From Rhizobium metallidurans (GTDB lineage: Bacteria > Pseudomonadota > Alphaproteobacteria > Rhizobiales > Rhizobiaceae): 64,000 bases of DNA. Positions 17,831 to 26,018 of the stretch are shown piece after piece; position 1 is the stretch's first letter; every line of letters begins with the position of its first letter. The position numbers and the translations under genes are program-made. The notes beneath the pieces were generated by a model. The model had not been told where the DNA came from. It was given only the letters and a program-made list of their open reading frames with translations, and made no database searches. Location: the NCBI RefSeq assembly GCF_014196505.1, contig NZ_JACIDW010000003.1, positions 372,001-436,000 of the forward strand, written 5' to 3'.

Positions 17831-18268
17831 TTATGCGGTGACGTTCTTCAGCGCGTGGAGCGCCAGAATGTAGCTGTATGGTCCGAAGCCGCAGATGACG
17901 CCCTTTACGGCGGGCGCGATCATCGACTTGTGGCGAAATTCTTCCCGCGCATGAACGTTGGAGATATGGAGCTCTACAACGGGAATGGAAATGGCGCGGA
18001 TCGCATCATGAAGCGCAACCGATGTGTGCGTGTAGGCGGCGGCGTTGATCGCAACGCCGATTGCCTTGTCGTCGGCCTCGTGCAGCCATTCGACGATCTG
18101 GCCTTCATGGTTGCTTTGGCGGAAATCGATATCGAAGCCAAGCTCTCGCCCGGCAGACCTGCAGTCCGCCTCGATGTCCTGAAGCGTCTTGCCGCCGTAA
18201 ATGCCTGGCTCTCTTTTGCCGAGCATGTTCAGGTTTGGCCCGTTCAGGACGAAAATGGTTTGCGTCAT
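17831..18268 (-). CDS. aroQ: Type II 3-dehydroquinate dehydratase
   Basis: AroQ, 145 residues: converts 3-dehydroquinate to 3-dehydroshikimate in the shikimate pathway. Seen: FVLNGPNLNMLGKREPGIYG with the catalytic tyrosine, DFRQSNHEGQIVEWLHEA, INAAAYTHTSVALHDAI and the catalytic histidine in VVELHISNVHAREEFRHKS. ATG 18268 is supported by family starts (MTQTIFVLNGPN). First gene of the aroQ-accB-accC-aat block. Confidence 0.96.
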   Translation of the reverse strand: MTQTIFVLNGPNLNMLGKREPGIYGGKTLQDIEADCRSAGRELGFDIDFRQSNHEGQIVEWLHEADDKAIGVAINAAAYTHTSVALHDAIRAISIPVVELHISNVHAREEFRHKSMIAPAVKGVICGFGPYSYILALHALKNVTA

Positions 18269-18411
18269 CGAGTGTTCCGTCAAATGTGCGAGGGCAACCT
18301 ATAGACTCACCAAAGGCTTAATGAAAGCCCTTTGGATAAGGCATCAGGAATCACGCCATATTGTCCACATGGCTGAAGCACTCGGATTCCGGCAATTTGA
18401 TGGGGGCCGGC

Positions 18412-19170
18412 TCAGCAGCTGGTCTTGCCGCAGGTCCGCATGTTCTTGACCTTGGTCTCGAGGTCTTCGTAACCGACCGCGCCCTGCACCAGCTCGTTGC
18501 CGATCACGTAGGATGGCGTGCCCGTGATGCCGAGGCTCTGCGCCAGAGAATAGGTTTCCTGCACGGATGCGTCGCTCGGGTCCTTCGCCATCTCGGCGCG
18601 GATTTCCTTTTCGCTGACACCCAGCGACTGCGCGACCTCGATGGCGCTTGCCTCGTTGGCGCGGCCATCGCTGCCGAGAAGGGCGATATGAAACTGGCTG
18701 TACTTTTCGGGGGCCAGCTTGCGGAAGGCCGCCGAAACCTTGTGCGCTGCAACCGATTCAGGGCCGAGGATCGGGAATTCCTTGAGCACGAAGCGGATGT
18801 TCGGATCCTTTTTCAGGATGGTCTGCATGTCGGACAGGGCGCGGCGGCAATAGCTGCAATTGTAGTCGAAGAACTCGACGATCGTGACATCGCCCTTCGG
18901 GTTGCCGAGCGCCATGTCGTACTTGGAATCGAAGATCGCCGCCTTGTTTTCCGAGATCGTCGCGTTGGCTTTGACCAGGCGTGCGGCTTCCTGCTTTTTC
19001 TGCAGGGCGTTCTGAACATCGAGCATGATCTCCGGGTTCTCGATGAGATATTGCTTGATGAAGTCGCCGAACTCCTTCTTCTGCGCGTCGTCGAGTGCAG
19101 CGGCCGGCTGGGCGGAGACAACGGAGGCGGTCAGCGCGAGCGCCATGAAGATTTTCGGGAGAATGGCCAT
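18412..19170 (-). CDS. DsbA family thiol:disulfide oxidoreductase
   Basis: A 252-residue periplasmic thioredoxin-fold protein. Signal peptide residues 1-25 (MALALTASVVSAQPAAAL). A helical N-terminal extension (30-80) precedes the thioredoxin domain, whose active site is FFDYNCSYCRR (Cys105 and Cys108). The cis-proline loop is TGTPSYVIG. The extra N-terminal helix places it near the Com1/ScsC-type DsbA proteins. It ends with two cysteines (RTCGKTSC) that may form another disulfide. Monocistronic; divergent from the aminotransferase gene. Confidence 0.9.
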   Translation of the reverse strand: MAILPKIFMALALTASVVSAQPAAALDDAQKKEFGDFIKQYLIENPEIMLDVQNALQKKQEAARLVKANATISENKAAIFDSKYDMALGNPKGDVTIVEFFDYNCSYCRRALSDMQTILKKDPNIRFVLKEFPILGPESVAAHKVSAAFRKLAPEKYSQFHIALLGSDGRANEASAIEVAQSLGVSEKEIRAEMAKDPSDASVQETYSLAQSLGITGTPSYVIGNELVQGAVGYEDLETKVKNMRTCGKTSC

Positions 19171-19381
19171 GATATCCTCGTCTTTGCGGGTGATGTCGGT
19201 CGTCCGATGCTTCGGGTATCACAGTCCCGCGACCGGAATGCAATGCGAAGCAGCAAAAATACGGTGCATCCGGGCCTATTGAAACAGGAATTCTCGCGGT
19301 TGTTATATGGTCGCGGGATTGTGAAGAACTTACTAATGCGGCATTTGTCGGGCCGCAATTCGAGCCGAAAGAGAAGTACCC

Positions 19382-20539
19382 TTGTTTTCCATTTCCAAAC
19401 GCAGTGCAGTCGAGCCGTTTCACGCAATGGATGTTCTGGCGGAAGCGACACGGCGGCGCGCGAGCGGCCTGCCTGTGATTTCCATGGCCGTCGGCCAGCC
19501 GTCTCATCCGGCACCACGCGCGGCTCTCGACGCGGCGAAAGCCGCACTTGACGACGGCAGGATCGGCTACACCGATGCGCTCGGCATCGTCGATCTGAAG
19601 CAGGCGCTTGCAACGCACTACGGCGAGCGGCACGACCTTGAAATCGATCCCGCGCGCATCGCGATCACGACGGGCTCTTCCGCCGGCTTCAACCTCGCAT
19701 TCCTGTCGCTCTTCGATGCCGGTGATGCGGTGGCGATCGCCAGGCCCGGCTATCCCGCATACCGCAACATTCTCTCAGCCCTCGGTCTCAGGGTTGTCGA
19801 GGTGCCCGTTGCCGCCGAAACGCAGTTCACGCTGACGCCCGAAAGCCTCGAGGCGGCCCAAAGGGAAAGCGGTATCCGCCTGAAGGGCGTTCTTCTCGCA
19901 AGCCCGGCAAACCCGACGGGCACCGTGACCGGTCGCAAGGCGCTTGCCGAACTCGCGGACTATTGCGCGGCCAATTCGATCGCCTTCATTTCCGACGAGA
20001 TCTATCACGGCCTGACCTTCGCGGGCGAGGAGACGAGCGCGCTCGCGGTGACCGACGACGCCATCGTCATCAACTCGTTTTCGAAATATTATTGCATGAC
20101 CGGTTGGCGCATCGGCTGGATGGTGCTTCCCGATCGCCTCGTGCGGCCGATCGAGCGGGTCGCCCAAAGCCTCTATATCTCCGCGCCCGAACTGTCGCAG
20201 ATCGCCGCGGCCGCGGCCCTCGGCGCCGAGGATGAACTCGATGTCTACAAGGCAAGCTATGCCGCCAACCGCGACTTCCTGATGCGGCGCCTGCCGGAAA
20301 TGGGACTGCCGATCGCTTCGCCGATGGATGGCGCCTTCTACGCCTATGTGGACGTCACGCGCTTCACCAACGACAGCATGGAATTCGCCAGGCGCATGCT
20401 GACCGAGATCGATGTCGCCGCGACGCCGGGCCTCGATTTCGATCCGCTGGAGGGACATCGCGCGATGCGCATGTCCTACGCCGGCTCCGAAGCCGAGATC
20501 GCCGAGGCGGTCGACCGCATGGCGGACTGGCTTAACTAA
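19382..20539 (+). CDS. Pyridoxal phosphate-dependent aminotransferase (class I/II)
   Basis: A 385-residue fold-type I aminotransferase. Seen: AVGQPSHPAPRAALDAAK, TTGSSAGFNLAFLSLFDAGD, the pyrophosphate/PLP contact LLASPANPTGTVTG, FISDEIYHGLTFAGE and the PLP lysine in VINSFSKYYCMTGWRIGW. Start TTG 19382 fits the family start (MFSISKRSAVEPFHAMDVLA); no upstream ATG exists. Substrate not predictable; related rhizobial enzymes are annotated as aspartate or aromatic aminotransferases. Confidence 0.92.
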   Translation: MFSISKRSAVEPFHAMDVLAEATRRRASGLPVISMAVGQPSHPAPRAALDAAKAALDDGRIGYTDALGIVDLKQALATHYGERHDLEIDPARIAITTGSSAGFNLAFLSLFDAGDAVAIARPGYPAYRNILSALGLRVVEVPVAAETQFTLTPESLEAAQRESGIRLKGVLLASPANPTGTVTGRKALAELADYCAANSIAFISDEIYHGLTFAGEETSALAVTDDAIVINSFSKYYCMTGWRIGWMVLPDRLVRPIERVAQSLYISAPELSQIAAAAALGAEDELDVYKASYAANRDFLMRRLPEMGLPIASPMDGAFYAYVDVTRFTNDSMEFARRMLTEIDVAATPGLDFDPLEGHRAMRMSYAGSEAEIAEAVDRMADWLN

Positions 20540-20551
20540 AGCGAGATGATT

Positions 20552-20597
20552 TCAAGGCGCTGGAGGGGTTTCCGGACTCATTTCGTGAGCGCCTTGA
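20552..20597. terminator. Hairpin between convergent aminotransferase and reductase genes
   Basis: TCAAGGCGCT at 20552-20561 pairs with AGCGCCTTGA at 20588-20597 across a 26-base loop. It sits exactly between two converging genes and has no T-run on either side; a bidirectional barrier is the simplest reading. Confidence 0.4.
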
Positions 20598-20622
20598 GAG
20601 GGCAAGCGGCTGACCAAGCCCG

Positions 20623-21630
20623 TCAGGAGGCCGGCTTGCAGTTCTCGCGATCGAGCCGCGAGACCATCGCGAGCAAGGTTTCGGAGACCGGAGTCGGAAC
20701 GGAGGTCAGCCTGCCAAGCGCGACGACCATGCCGACCAGCGGCGTGATCTCCAGCGCCTTTCCGGCAAGGAGGTCCTGCAGCATCGAGGTTCGCACGGGC
20801 CCGATCTGGCTGGCCTGCTCGAGGCGCTCCTCCACCGACATGCCCACATTGGCCCCGAGCGCCTCGCCAACCGCCTTGACCTCCTTCATCACCTTGCCGA
20901 TCTGGTCGCTGACGGCAACGTCGGTCATGAGATCGGACATGGAGGAACGCGTCAGCGCGCTGATCGGATTGAACGAAGCATTGCCCATCAGCTTGCTCCA
21001 GATGTCGTCGCGGATCTCCGGTGACAGCGTGACGCTGAGGTCGGCCTTCCGCAGCAGGGCCTGAATGGCCTCAAGGTCGCCGGTGATCTCGCCCGAGGGC
21101 TCGCCGAGGATGAAGCGGCCCTTGTTGCTGAGCCTGATATTGCCGGGTTCGCTGACCTCCGCACCCTGATGCGCGACGCAACCGATAACCCGCTGCGGCC
21201 CGACAAGGCTCCAGAGCGCCCCGCCGGGATCGAGTTCCTCGAACTGCAGCTCGGCGAACTCGGGATGGTCGTCGCGGTGGAAATACCACCACGGAATGCC
21301 GTTGAGGATCATGACGACGCGCGTGTCGTCCTTGAGCAATCCGCCCATGCCCTCGGCGGCGGCGCTGAGTTGATGGCCCTTGAGCCCGGTAATGACGAGG
21401 TCTTGCGGCGGAAGATCGGCCGGATTGTCCGTCGCCACCACCTTGACGTTGATCGGCGTCTCGGAACCGGCCTCATGCAGCGTCAGCCCGTCGCGGCGGA
21501 TCGCGTCGAGATGCGCTCCGCGCGCCACGACCGACACCGTGACGTCGCGTCCAATCGACGCCGCTATTTTTGTGGCGATCATCCCGCCAAGGGCGCCGGC
21601 ACCAAAAATGCAGATGGTCTTGATGGTCAT
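20623..21630 (-). CDS. 2-dehydropantoate 2-reductase family protein
   Basis: A 335-residue PanE/ApbA-fold NADP-dependent reductase. The dinucleotide loop is TICIFGAGALGGMIATKIAA; LVITGLKGHQLSAAAEGM carries the region of the catalytic lysine in PanE; the C-terminal domain contains SKLMGNASFNPISALTRSSM. PanE makes pantoate for coenzyme A synthesis, but this longer protein may be one of the broader ketopantoate-reductase-like paralogues, so no symbol is given. Confidence 0.87.
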   Translation of the reverse strand: MTIKTICIFGAGALGGMIATKIAASIGRDVTVSVVARGAHLDAIRRDGLTLHEAGSETPINVKVVATDNPADLPPQDLVITGLKGHQLSAAAEGMGGLLKDDTRVVMILNGIPWWYFHRDDHPEFAELQFEELDPGGALWSLVGPQRVIGCVAHQGAEVSEPGNIRLSNKGRFILGEPSGEITGDLEAIQALLRKADLSVTLSPEIRDDIWSKLMGNASFNPISALTRSSMSDLMTDVAVSDQIGKVMKEVKAVGEALGANVGMSVEERLEQASQIGPVRTSMLQDLLAGKALEITPLVGMVVALGRLTSVPTPVSETLLAMVSRLDRENCKPAS

Positions 21631-21707
21631 GAAATCCTATCTCCGCAATCACTTGACCGCGGTAGAGATAGGCCATCCGGCCTCGAAGGCGAATGATTTT
21701 TTGGTGC

Positions 21708-21920
21708 TCAGCGATTGCCGGGCAGCAACTCGGTGCGACGCAATTCGTCGATCGCGGTCACAGCGTCCTCGGCCGACCAACCGGCCTTGAGCGCCGCGGA
21801 AATCATCCGCAATTCGGCTTCCGCTTCGATCTGCAGGAAGAGCGGCTCCAGCGCTTCCTGTGCGGTCACGATATGGTCTTTCGGAGGGGCTATCGACTGG
21901 CTGGAAGCGAGCATAGGCAT
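21708..21920 (-). CDS. Small conserved hypothetical protein
   Basis: A 70-residue acidic helical protein (AQEALEPLFLQIEAEAELRM, AALKAGWSAEDAVTAIDELR). AGAGGAG lies upstream of ATG 21920 with slightly long spacing. It resembles small rhizobial proteins of unknown role with a UBA-like helical pattern. Not part of an evident operon. Confidence 0.6.
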   Translation of the reverse strand: MPMLASSQSIAPPKDHIVTAQEALEPLFLQIEAEAELRMISAALKAGWSAEDAVTAIDELRRTELLPGNR

Positions 21921-22155
21921 CTGCGCGGTACTCCTCTCTTTATGGGCAGGCGAACTTTCATTTGAAAAGGCATTTTGACTGGCTTGAATCGATCTAATGC
22001 GCCAACCTCAAAAAAGGTTCCGGATAAATTTTAGAAAAGCCTGCATCTTGTTCTTTCGCCCCGGCTCTGCCTTCTTGCGCCCATAGGCTGATGCGCGATT
22101 CGGGTCCCGATAATGCGGTGGAGCCCATGAAAAAATGCGCACGAAGGAGATTGCG

Positions 22156-23187
22156 ATGACGAACGCCAAGCCCGGAATTTCCGAGATGCGGCCCAGAATT
22201 TCGGTGATCGGCGTTGGTGGCGGCGGCGGAAACGCCATCAACAACATGATCGCGGAAAGCCTCGAAGGCGTGGAATTCATTGCCGCCAACACCGACGCGC
22301 AGGTGCTTGCGACATCCAAGGCATCGCGCCGTATTCAGCTCGGCGCGCATGTCACCGAAGGCCTCGGCGCCGGCTCGCTGCCCGAGATCGGCCGCGCGGC
22401 TGCTGAAGAATCGATCGACGAGATCATGGATCACCTGGCCGGCTCGCACATGTGCTTCGTCACCGCCGGCATGGGCGGCGGCACCGGCACGGGTGCCGCA
22501 CCCGTTATCGCGCAGGCGGCCCGCAACGCCGGCATCCTGACGGTCGGCGTCGTCACCAAGCCCTTCACCTTCGAAGGCAACCGCCGCATGAAGACGGCCG
22601 AAGCCGGCATCGAGGCGCTGCGCCAGGCTGCCGATACCGTGATCGTCATCCCGAACCAGAACCTCTTCCGCATCGCCGACGCGAAGACCACCTTCGCCGA
22701 CGCCTTCATGACCGCCGACCGCGTGCTGTTCGCCGGCGTCGGCTGCATCACCGACCTGATCGTCAAGGAAGGCTTGATCAACCTCGATTTCGCCGACGTG
22801 AAGTCGGTCATGCGCGGCATGGGCCGCGCCATGATGGGCACGGGCGAAGCCTCGGGCGAAGAGCGCGCGATGAAGGCCGCCGAAGCCGCGATCGCCAACC
22901 CGCTGCTCGACGACATCTCGATGCGCGGCGCCAAGGGCGTGCTGATCTCGATCTCCGGCGGCTCAGACATGACGCTGTTCGAAGTCGATGAAGCCGCAAG
23001 CCGTATCCGCGACGAAGTGCAGGACGATGCCGATATCGTCGTCGGCGCGATCTTCGACCGCAATCTGGATGGCAAGTTCCGCGTCTCCGTCGTCGCCACC
23101 GGCCTTGATGGCATGGGCGCCGGCGTGGCCCCCGCCCAGCAAGGCGCGACGCTTGCCCAGGGCCTGCCGCCGCGTACCCTGCAGTAA
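22156..23187 (+). CDS. FtsZ paralogue lacking the C-terminal tail (FtsZ2-type)
   Basis: A 343-residue tubulin-like GTPase. Nucleotide loop and tubulin signature: [16 protein letters not shown] and [19 protein letters not shown]; the T7 synergy loop [11 protein letters not shown] keeps the catalytic aspartate, so GTP hydrolysis should be intact. It ends soon after the globular domain ([18 protein letters not shown]) and lacks the long linker and the conserved C-terminal peptide that binds FtsA/ZipA. Rhizobia carry such a short second FtsZ that is dispensable in Sinorhizobium. ATG 22156 chosen because AAGGAG at about 22144-22148 precedes it; the ATG at 22135 would place that site inside the gene. 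Confidence 0.93.
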   Translation: MTNAKPGISEMRPRISVIGVGGGGGNAINNMIAESLEGVEFIAANTDAQVLATSKASRRIQLGAHVTEGLGAGSLPEIGRAAAEESIDEIMDHLAGSHMCFVTAGMGGGTGTGAAPVIAQAARNAGILTVGVVTKPFTFEGNRRMKTAEAGIEALRQAADTVIVIPNQNLFRIADAKTTFADAFMTADRVLFAGVGCITDLIVKEGLINLDFADVKSVMRGMGRAMMGTGEASGEERAMKAAEAAIANPLLDDISMRGAKGVLISISGGSDMTLFEVDEAASRIRDEVQDDADIVVGAIFDRNLDGKFRVSVVATGLDGMGAGVAPAQQGATLAQGLPPRTLQ

Positions 23188-23214
23188 GCCGAAACGAAAA
23201 TCCTGATCGATCCG

Positions 23215-23246
23215 GCCGCGTGCTCCAGCGAGCGCGCGGCTTTTTT
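23215..23246 (+). terminator. Rho-independent terminator of the ftsZ paralogue
   Basis: GCCGCGTGCTC at 23215-23225 pairs with GAGCGCGCGGC at 23230-23240 around CAGC, with one G-T pair, followed by six T residues. A textbook intrinsic terminator. Confidence 0.85.
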
Positions 23247-23395
23247 GCGTTCGCAGGTTCGACGATCCGCGCCGTTGTGGAAAAGTGCCGGGCTGCACCC
23301 TAGATCAGAAGATGCCCCCAAGACGCGCCCAAGGAGATCCCCAAAGGACACCCAAGGGCGCTTTCGATTTCAGACGAACATTTCAGGAAAACACC

Positions 23396-24244
23396 ATGCC
23401 TCAAGACAAAAATCCCGTCTGGTTCATCACCGGTTGCTCGACAGGCTTCGGCCGCGAGTTGGCGAAACTCACCATCGCCCGCGGTTGGCCGACGGTTGTC
23501 AGCGCCCGCGACAAGGCCCGCATCGCCGATCTCGTTTCGGGCCATGAGGACAACGCGCTCGCCGTCGATCTCGACGTGACCGACACCTCACAGATCACTG
23601 CCGCCGTGAAGGCCGCCGAGGAGCGCTTCGGACGGATCGACGTCCTCGTCAACAATGCCGGCTATGGCTATCAGTCGACGATCGAGGAGGGCAGCGACAG
23701 AGAGATCCGCGATCAGTTCGAGGCCAATGTCTTCGGCCTGTTCGCCATGACGCGCGCGGTTCTGCCCGGCATGCGCACCCGCCGACGCGGCCATGTCATC
23801 AACATCACGTCGGTGGCCGGCTTCATCGGCTTCCCCGCGTCCGGCTACTACTCGGCCAGCAAGCATGCTGTCGAGGGCATGTCGGATGCGTTGGCCGCCG
23901 AAGGTGCGCCGCTCGGCATCAAGGTCACCTGCGTCGAACCCGGCCCGTTCCGTACCGACTGGGCCGGCCGTTCGCTGCGGCAGACCGAGAGCAAGATCGC
24001 CGACTACGCCGAAACCGCTGCCGCGCGCATGCGCCAGACGGCCGGATACAGCGGCCAGCAGCCGGGCGACCCCGTGCGCGCCGGCGAAGCGATCATCAAG
24101 ATCACCGAGGTTGAGAATGCGCCGCGCCACCTCGTGCTCGGCGAGTTCGGCTATGGCGCGGTCACGGCCAAGCTGAAGGAGCGCCTGGGACTGATCGAGG
24201 AATGGAAGGACACCAGCCTCGGCGCCGATTTCCCGAAGTATTGA
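23396..24244 (+). CDS. Short-chain dehydrogenase/reductase
   Basis: A 282-residue classical SDR. Cofactor loop FITGCSTGFGRELAK (TGxxxGxG), NAG motif VLVNNAGYGYQSTIEE, catalytic Ser in NITSVAGFIGFPASG and Tyr-Lys in YYSASKHAVEGM. The C-terminal extension (about 30 residues) follows the pattern of rhizobial oxidoreductases of unspecified substrate. ATG 23396 has an AGGAAA ribosome site; the longer upstream frame is unconserved. Confidence 0.9.
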   Translation: MPQDKNPVWFITGCSTGFGRELAKLTIARGWPTVVSARDKARIADLVSGHEDNALAVDLDVTDTSQITAAVKAAEERFGRIDVLVNNAGYGYQSTIEEGSDREIRDQFEANVFGLFAMTRAVLPGMRTRRRGHVINITSVAGFIGFPASGYYSASKHAVEGMSDALAAEGAPLGIKVTCVEPGPFRTDWAGRSLRQTESKIADYAETAAARMRQTAGYSGQQPGDPVRAGEAIIKITEVENAPRHLVLGEFGYGAVTAKLKERLGLIEEWKDTSLGADFPKY

Positions 24245-24288
24245 TGCTCGCGTCCTAGCATGAGCATGGCGCTGTGGAGGAAGATGTG

Positions 24289-24489
24289 ATGGTGAAGCTC
24301 GTCTATGGCCTTGAAGGCCTGCTGGTCCTGACCGGCCTGATCTGGATGGGGCAGGGCAGCGGCTATTTTCCGTATCCGGCCGAGAGCTTCATGATCGACC
24401 AGACACCCTGGATCTATTGGGGCGCTCTCGCCGTTGCCGTCGGCCTCATTCTCATTGTGCTGACGAAAAGCATACGCGGCCGGCGCTAA
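24289..24489 (+). CDS. Small two-helix membrane protein
   Basis: A 66-residue protein with hydrophobic segments at about residues 7-24 (GLEGLLVLTGLIWMG) and 41-58 (IYWGALAVAVGLILIVL), joined by a loop with YFPYPAESF and ending KSIRGRR. GGAGG at about 24276-24280 gives a good ribosome site for ATG 24289. No family name known to me. Confidence 0.6.
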   Translation: MVKLVYGLEGLLVLTGLIWMGQGSGYFPYPAESFMIDQTPWIYWGALAVAVGLILIVLTKSIRGRR

Positions 24490-24508
24490 CAGGCGCCCGA
24501 AACAAGTT

Positions 24509-24546
24509 CGCCGGCTGGAGGGGCAATAAAACCCCGCCAGCCGGCG
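24509..24546. terminator. Long hairpin between converging genes
   Basis: CGCCGGCTGG at 24509-24518 pairs with CCAGCCGGCG at 24537-24546, and GGGG at 24520-24523 with CCCC at 24532-24535. No T-run. Placed between the convergent small membrane gene and the next minus-strand gene, so probably a two-way terminator or mRNA end-stabiliser. Confidence 0.5.
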
Positions 24547-24568
24547 ACAATCGATCGCTTGAAAGTGT

Positions 24569-24895
24569 TCAGGCGCGGCGCAGGCGCGCTTCGGGCAACT
24601 CCGGCCGGGTGCCGTCGGGCGCGCGAAGACCGCGATGCTTGCTGACGAAAACCCACTCGACATTGCCGGGCTCAAAAGGCCGGCGCGGATTGCGCAGCGC
24701 CAGGCGGCGCTCGGACAGGCTGCGGGGCAGGGTGTCGATCATGTCGTTCATGAACGTGTCGAGACACTCTTTCCAGCGGGGAGAAACGGCGACGTCGACG
24801 CCGCCATAGCGATGAAAATCGGGGTGTTTGCGGGAGTAGCATGCGCCGATCATCCAGGCATGCTGCTGTTTCAGAAAACGCTCTTTAATGGTCAT
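24569..24895 (-). CDS. Hypothetical protein resembling the DNA-binding part of HNH/AP2-type phage proteins
   Basis: A 108-residue basic protein. The stretch YGGVDVAVSPRWKECLDTFM followed by ALRNPRRPFEPGNVEWV matches, in order and spacing, the module seen in phage HNH endonucleases (YGGRGI..C.RW..F..F..DM......DRIDN....P.NCRW). The DRID aspartates are absent here, so nuclease activity is unlikely. The resemblance is my reading and needs a profile search. Only a weak ribosome site precedes ATG 24895. Confidence 0.55.
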   Translation of the reverse strand: MTIKERFLKQQHAWMIGACYSRKHPDFHRYGGVDVAVSPRWKECLDTFMNDMIDTLPRSLSERRLALRNPRRPFEPGNVEWVFVSKHRGLRAPDGTRPELPEARLRRA

Positions 24896-25396
24896 TCGCA
24901 GTCTTTTTCATTCCTTGGCGCCAGCGACTCCCTAGCCGTCGAAGCGAGCGATGTTGATCGGCCGTTCCGCTGTCCAGGTGCCATCCGCACGCTGATATTT
25001 TGTTTGCAAACCGGCTGCCGATCAAACGATCGATAAGCGACCTGGGGCCGCTGCCGGTGCCTCTACACGAGTAGGAAAAGGTGGCCGATTGAACGCCGTC
25101 GAAGCCTGAGCTTGGACGCCATTACGTTCGGCGACGTGCTACCTAGTCGACATTGATTGTTCCTTCAAGGATTTTCCTGAAACAATTTTGCATGGCTGCC
25201 CGTCGCGACGAAAAAACGGTAGCAGCGCCCTTATGGGCTCGCGTCATGGGGGTGAATTTTTGCCAGTGGCTGACTTGAGGCTGTATAGACAGCCGAGGTC
25301 AGGGGATGCGACGCCGAATGCGCTTGCGCGGCGAGGGAACGCTTCATAGGCTCGCTGCGTTGATGGATTCGTTCAACGCTTTTCAGTAGGAATCAC
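24896..25396. other. 501-base region without a gene; structured leader and stress promoter at its right end
   Basis: No convincing reading frame. The left 350 bases show no clear feature. From 25269 two hairpins occur: GGCTGT-ATAG-ACAGCC flanked by TGAC/GTCA (about 25270-25301), and CGCC-GAAT-GCGC-TT-GCGC-GGCG (about 25312-25333). An EcfG-type promoter follows at 25336-25361 and drives the small gene at 25397. The hairpins lie upstream of that promoter, so they are either the end of another transcript or a small RNA. Confidence 0.5.
25336..25361 (+). promoter_or_regulatory. EcfG (RpoE2)-type general stress promoter
   Basis: GGAAC at 25336-25340 and CGTT at 25358-25361 are 17 bases apart, matching the alphaproteobacterial EcfG consensus GGAAC-N16/17-CGTT exactly. 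The predicted transcript start near 25368 gives a leader of about 29 bases before ATG 25397. This predicts induction by stress and stationary phase through PhyR-NepR-EcfG. Confidence 0.65.
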
Positions 25397-25573
25397 ATGC
25401 GCGCTCAATCGAAGCCGTTCGTTGTTGAAATCAAGACATCCCGCCGTACCGATCGCAGCAAGGAAAAATCCATCTGGGGCAATCTCGACCTCTCCGCCGT
25501 CGCGCAGGAGGTTGCCGATGACGTGCCATTGCAAGGCGCCGCGACATTCGCCGAACCGAAGGCTGCTCGATAG
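25397..25573 (+). CDS. 58-residue small protein under a stress promoter
   Basis: ATG 25397 to TAG 25573, 58 codons plus stop. The protein starts MRAQSKPFVVEIKTSRR and continues basic to SIWGNLDLSAVAQEVADDVP, then an Ala-rich end. AGG four to six bases before the ATG serves as ribosome site, and an EcfG promoter stands upstream. I recall similar small proteins (KPFxVEIK.SRR...SIWG) scattered in rhizobial genomes, function unknown. The charged N-terminal half and SIWG motif would be the parts to align. Confidence 0.65.
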   Translation: MRAQSKPFVVEIKTSRRTDRSKEKSIWGNLDLSAVAQEVADDVPLQGAATFAEPKAAR

Positions 25574-25583
25574 CAATCGGAAG

Positions 25584-25612
25584 CGCGCGGCCCTGATGTG
25601 ATCGGCCGCGCA
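25584..25612. terminator. Hairpin between convergent small genes
   Basis: GCGCGGCC and GGCCGCGC pair around an eleven-base loop, between the 58-residue gene and the converging DUF1508 gene. No T-run; likely a two-way terminator. Confidence 0.4.
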
Positions 25613-25647
25613 CCTTCCCTTATCGAATTCCGCGACAGTCGAGCCGG

Positions 25648-25830
25648 TCAGACCGGATCGCAGGTCATTCCATTGCGCCGGGCATTGGCGATGCAGTCGC
25701 TTCGATTGTGATAGCCTTCCGTCGAGGCGCCGACGATATTTCCGTTGGGCGCCGTTCGCCGCCAGTGCCACTGACCATTCGTTTGGTAGATCTCCCAGGT
25801 GTCGCCATTGCTTGCCTTGCACGTCGCCAT
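25648..25830 (-). CDS. Single-domain DUF1508 (YegP-like) protein
   Basis: A 60-residue protein (ATG 25830, ribosome site GGGAGAGAG) with the YegP/DUF1508 pattern: DTWEIYQTNGQWHWRRTAPN, then GNIVGASTEGYHNRSDCIAN. Such domains are small beta-alpha-beta units of unknown function, often duplicated; this one is single. The cysteine pair (C5 and C48) plus a third near the end is unusual. The longer frame to 26001 is not conserved. Lies among other small stress-type genes. Confidence 0.75.
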   Translation of the reverse strand: MATCKASNGDTWEIYQTNGQWHWRRTAPNGNIVGASTEGYHNRSDCIANARRNGMTCDPV

Positions 25831-25964
25831 GTCTCTCTCCCTTGAGTCTTGACACACAAGCGCTAGGCCATTCCGTAGCTTGTTTCCACGAACCGGCTGC
25901 AACCCGGAGATAGCGTTTGGGGTGGGCGCAGTTGCATCGGCCAGGCGACGCCAAGCAAAATTGA

Positions 25965-25989
25965 CGAACCATCTGGCCTCTTGGGCGTT
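25965..25989 (+). promoter_or_regulatory. Possible EcfG-type promoter of the BON gene
   Basis: CGAAC at 25965-25969 and CGTT at 25986-25989 with 16 bases between; one mismatch to GGAAC in the -35 element. Correctly placed about 30 bases upstream of ATG 26019. Weaker than the exact copies at 25336 and 62489. Confidence 0.35.
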
Positions 25990-26018
25990 GTTTGAAAACA
26001 CGCTGAAGGAGAATATCG

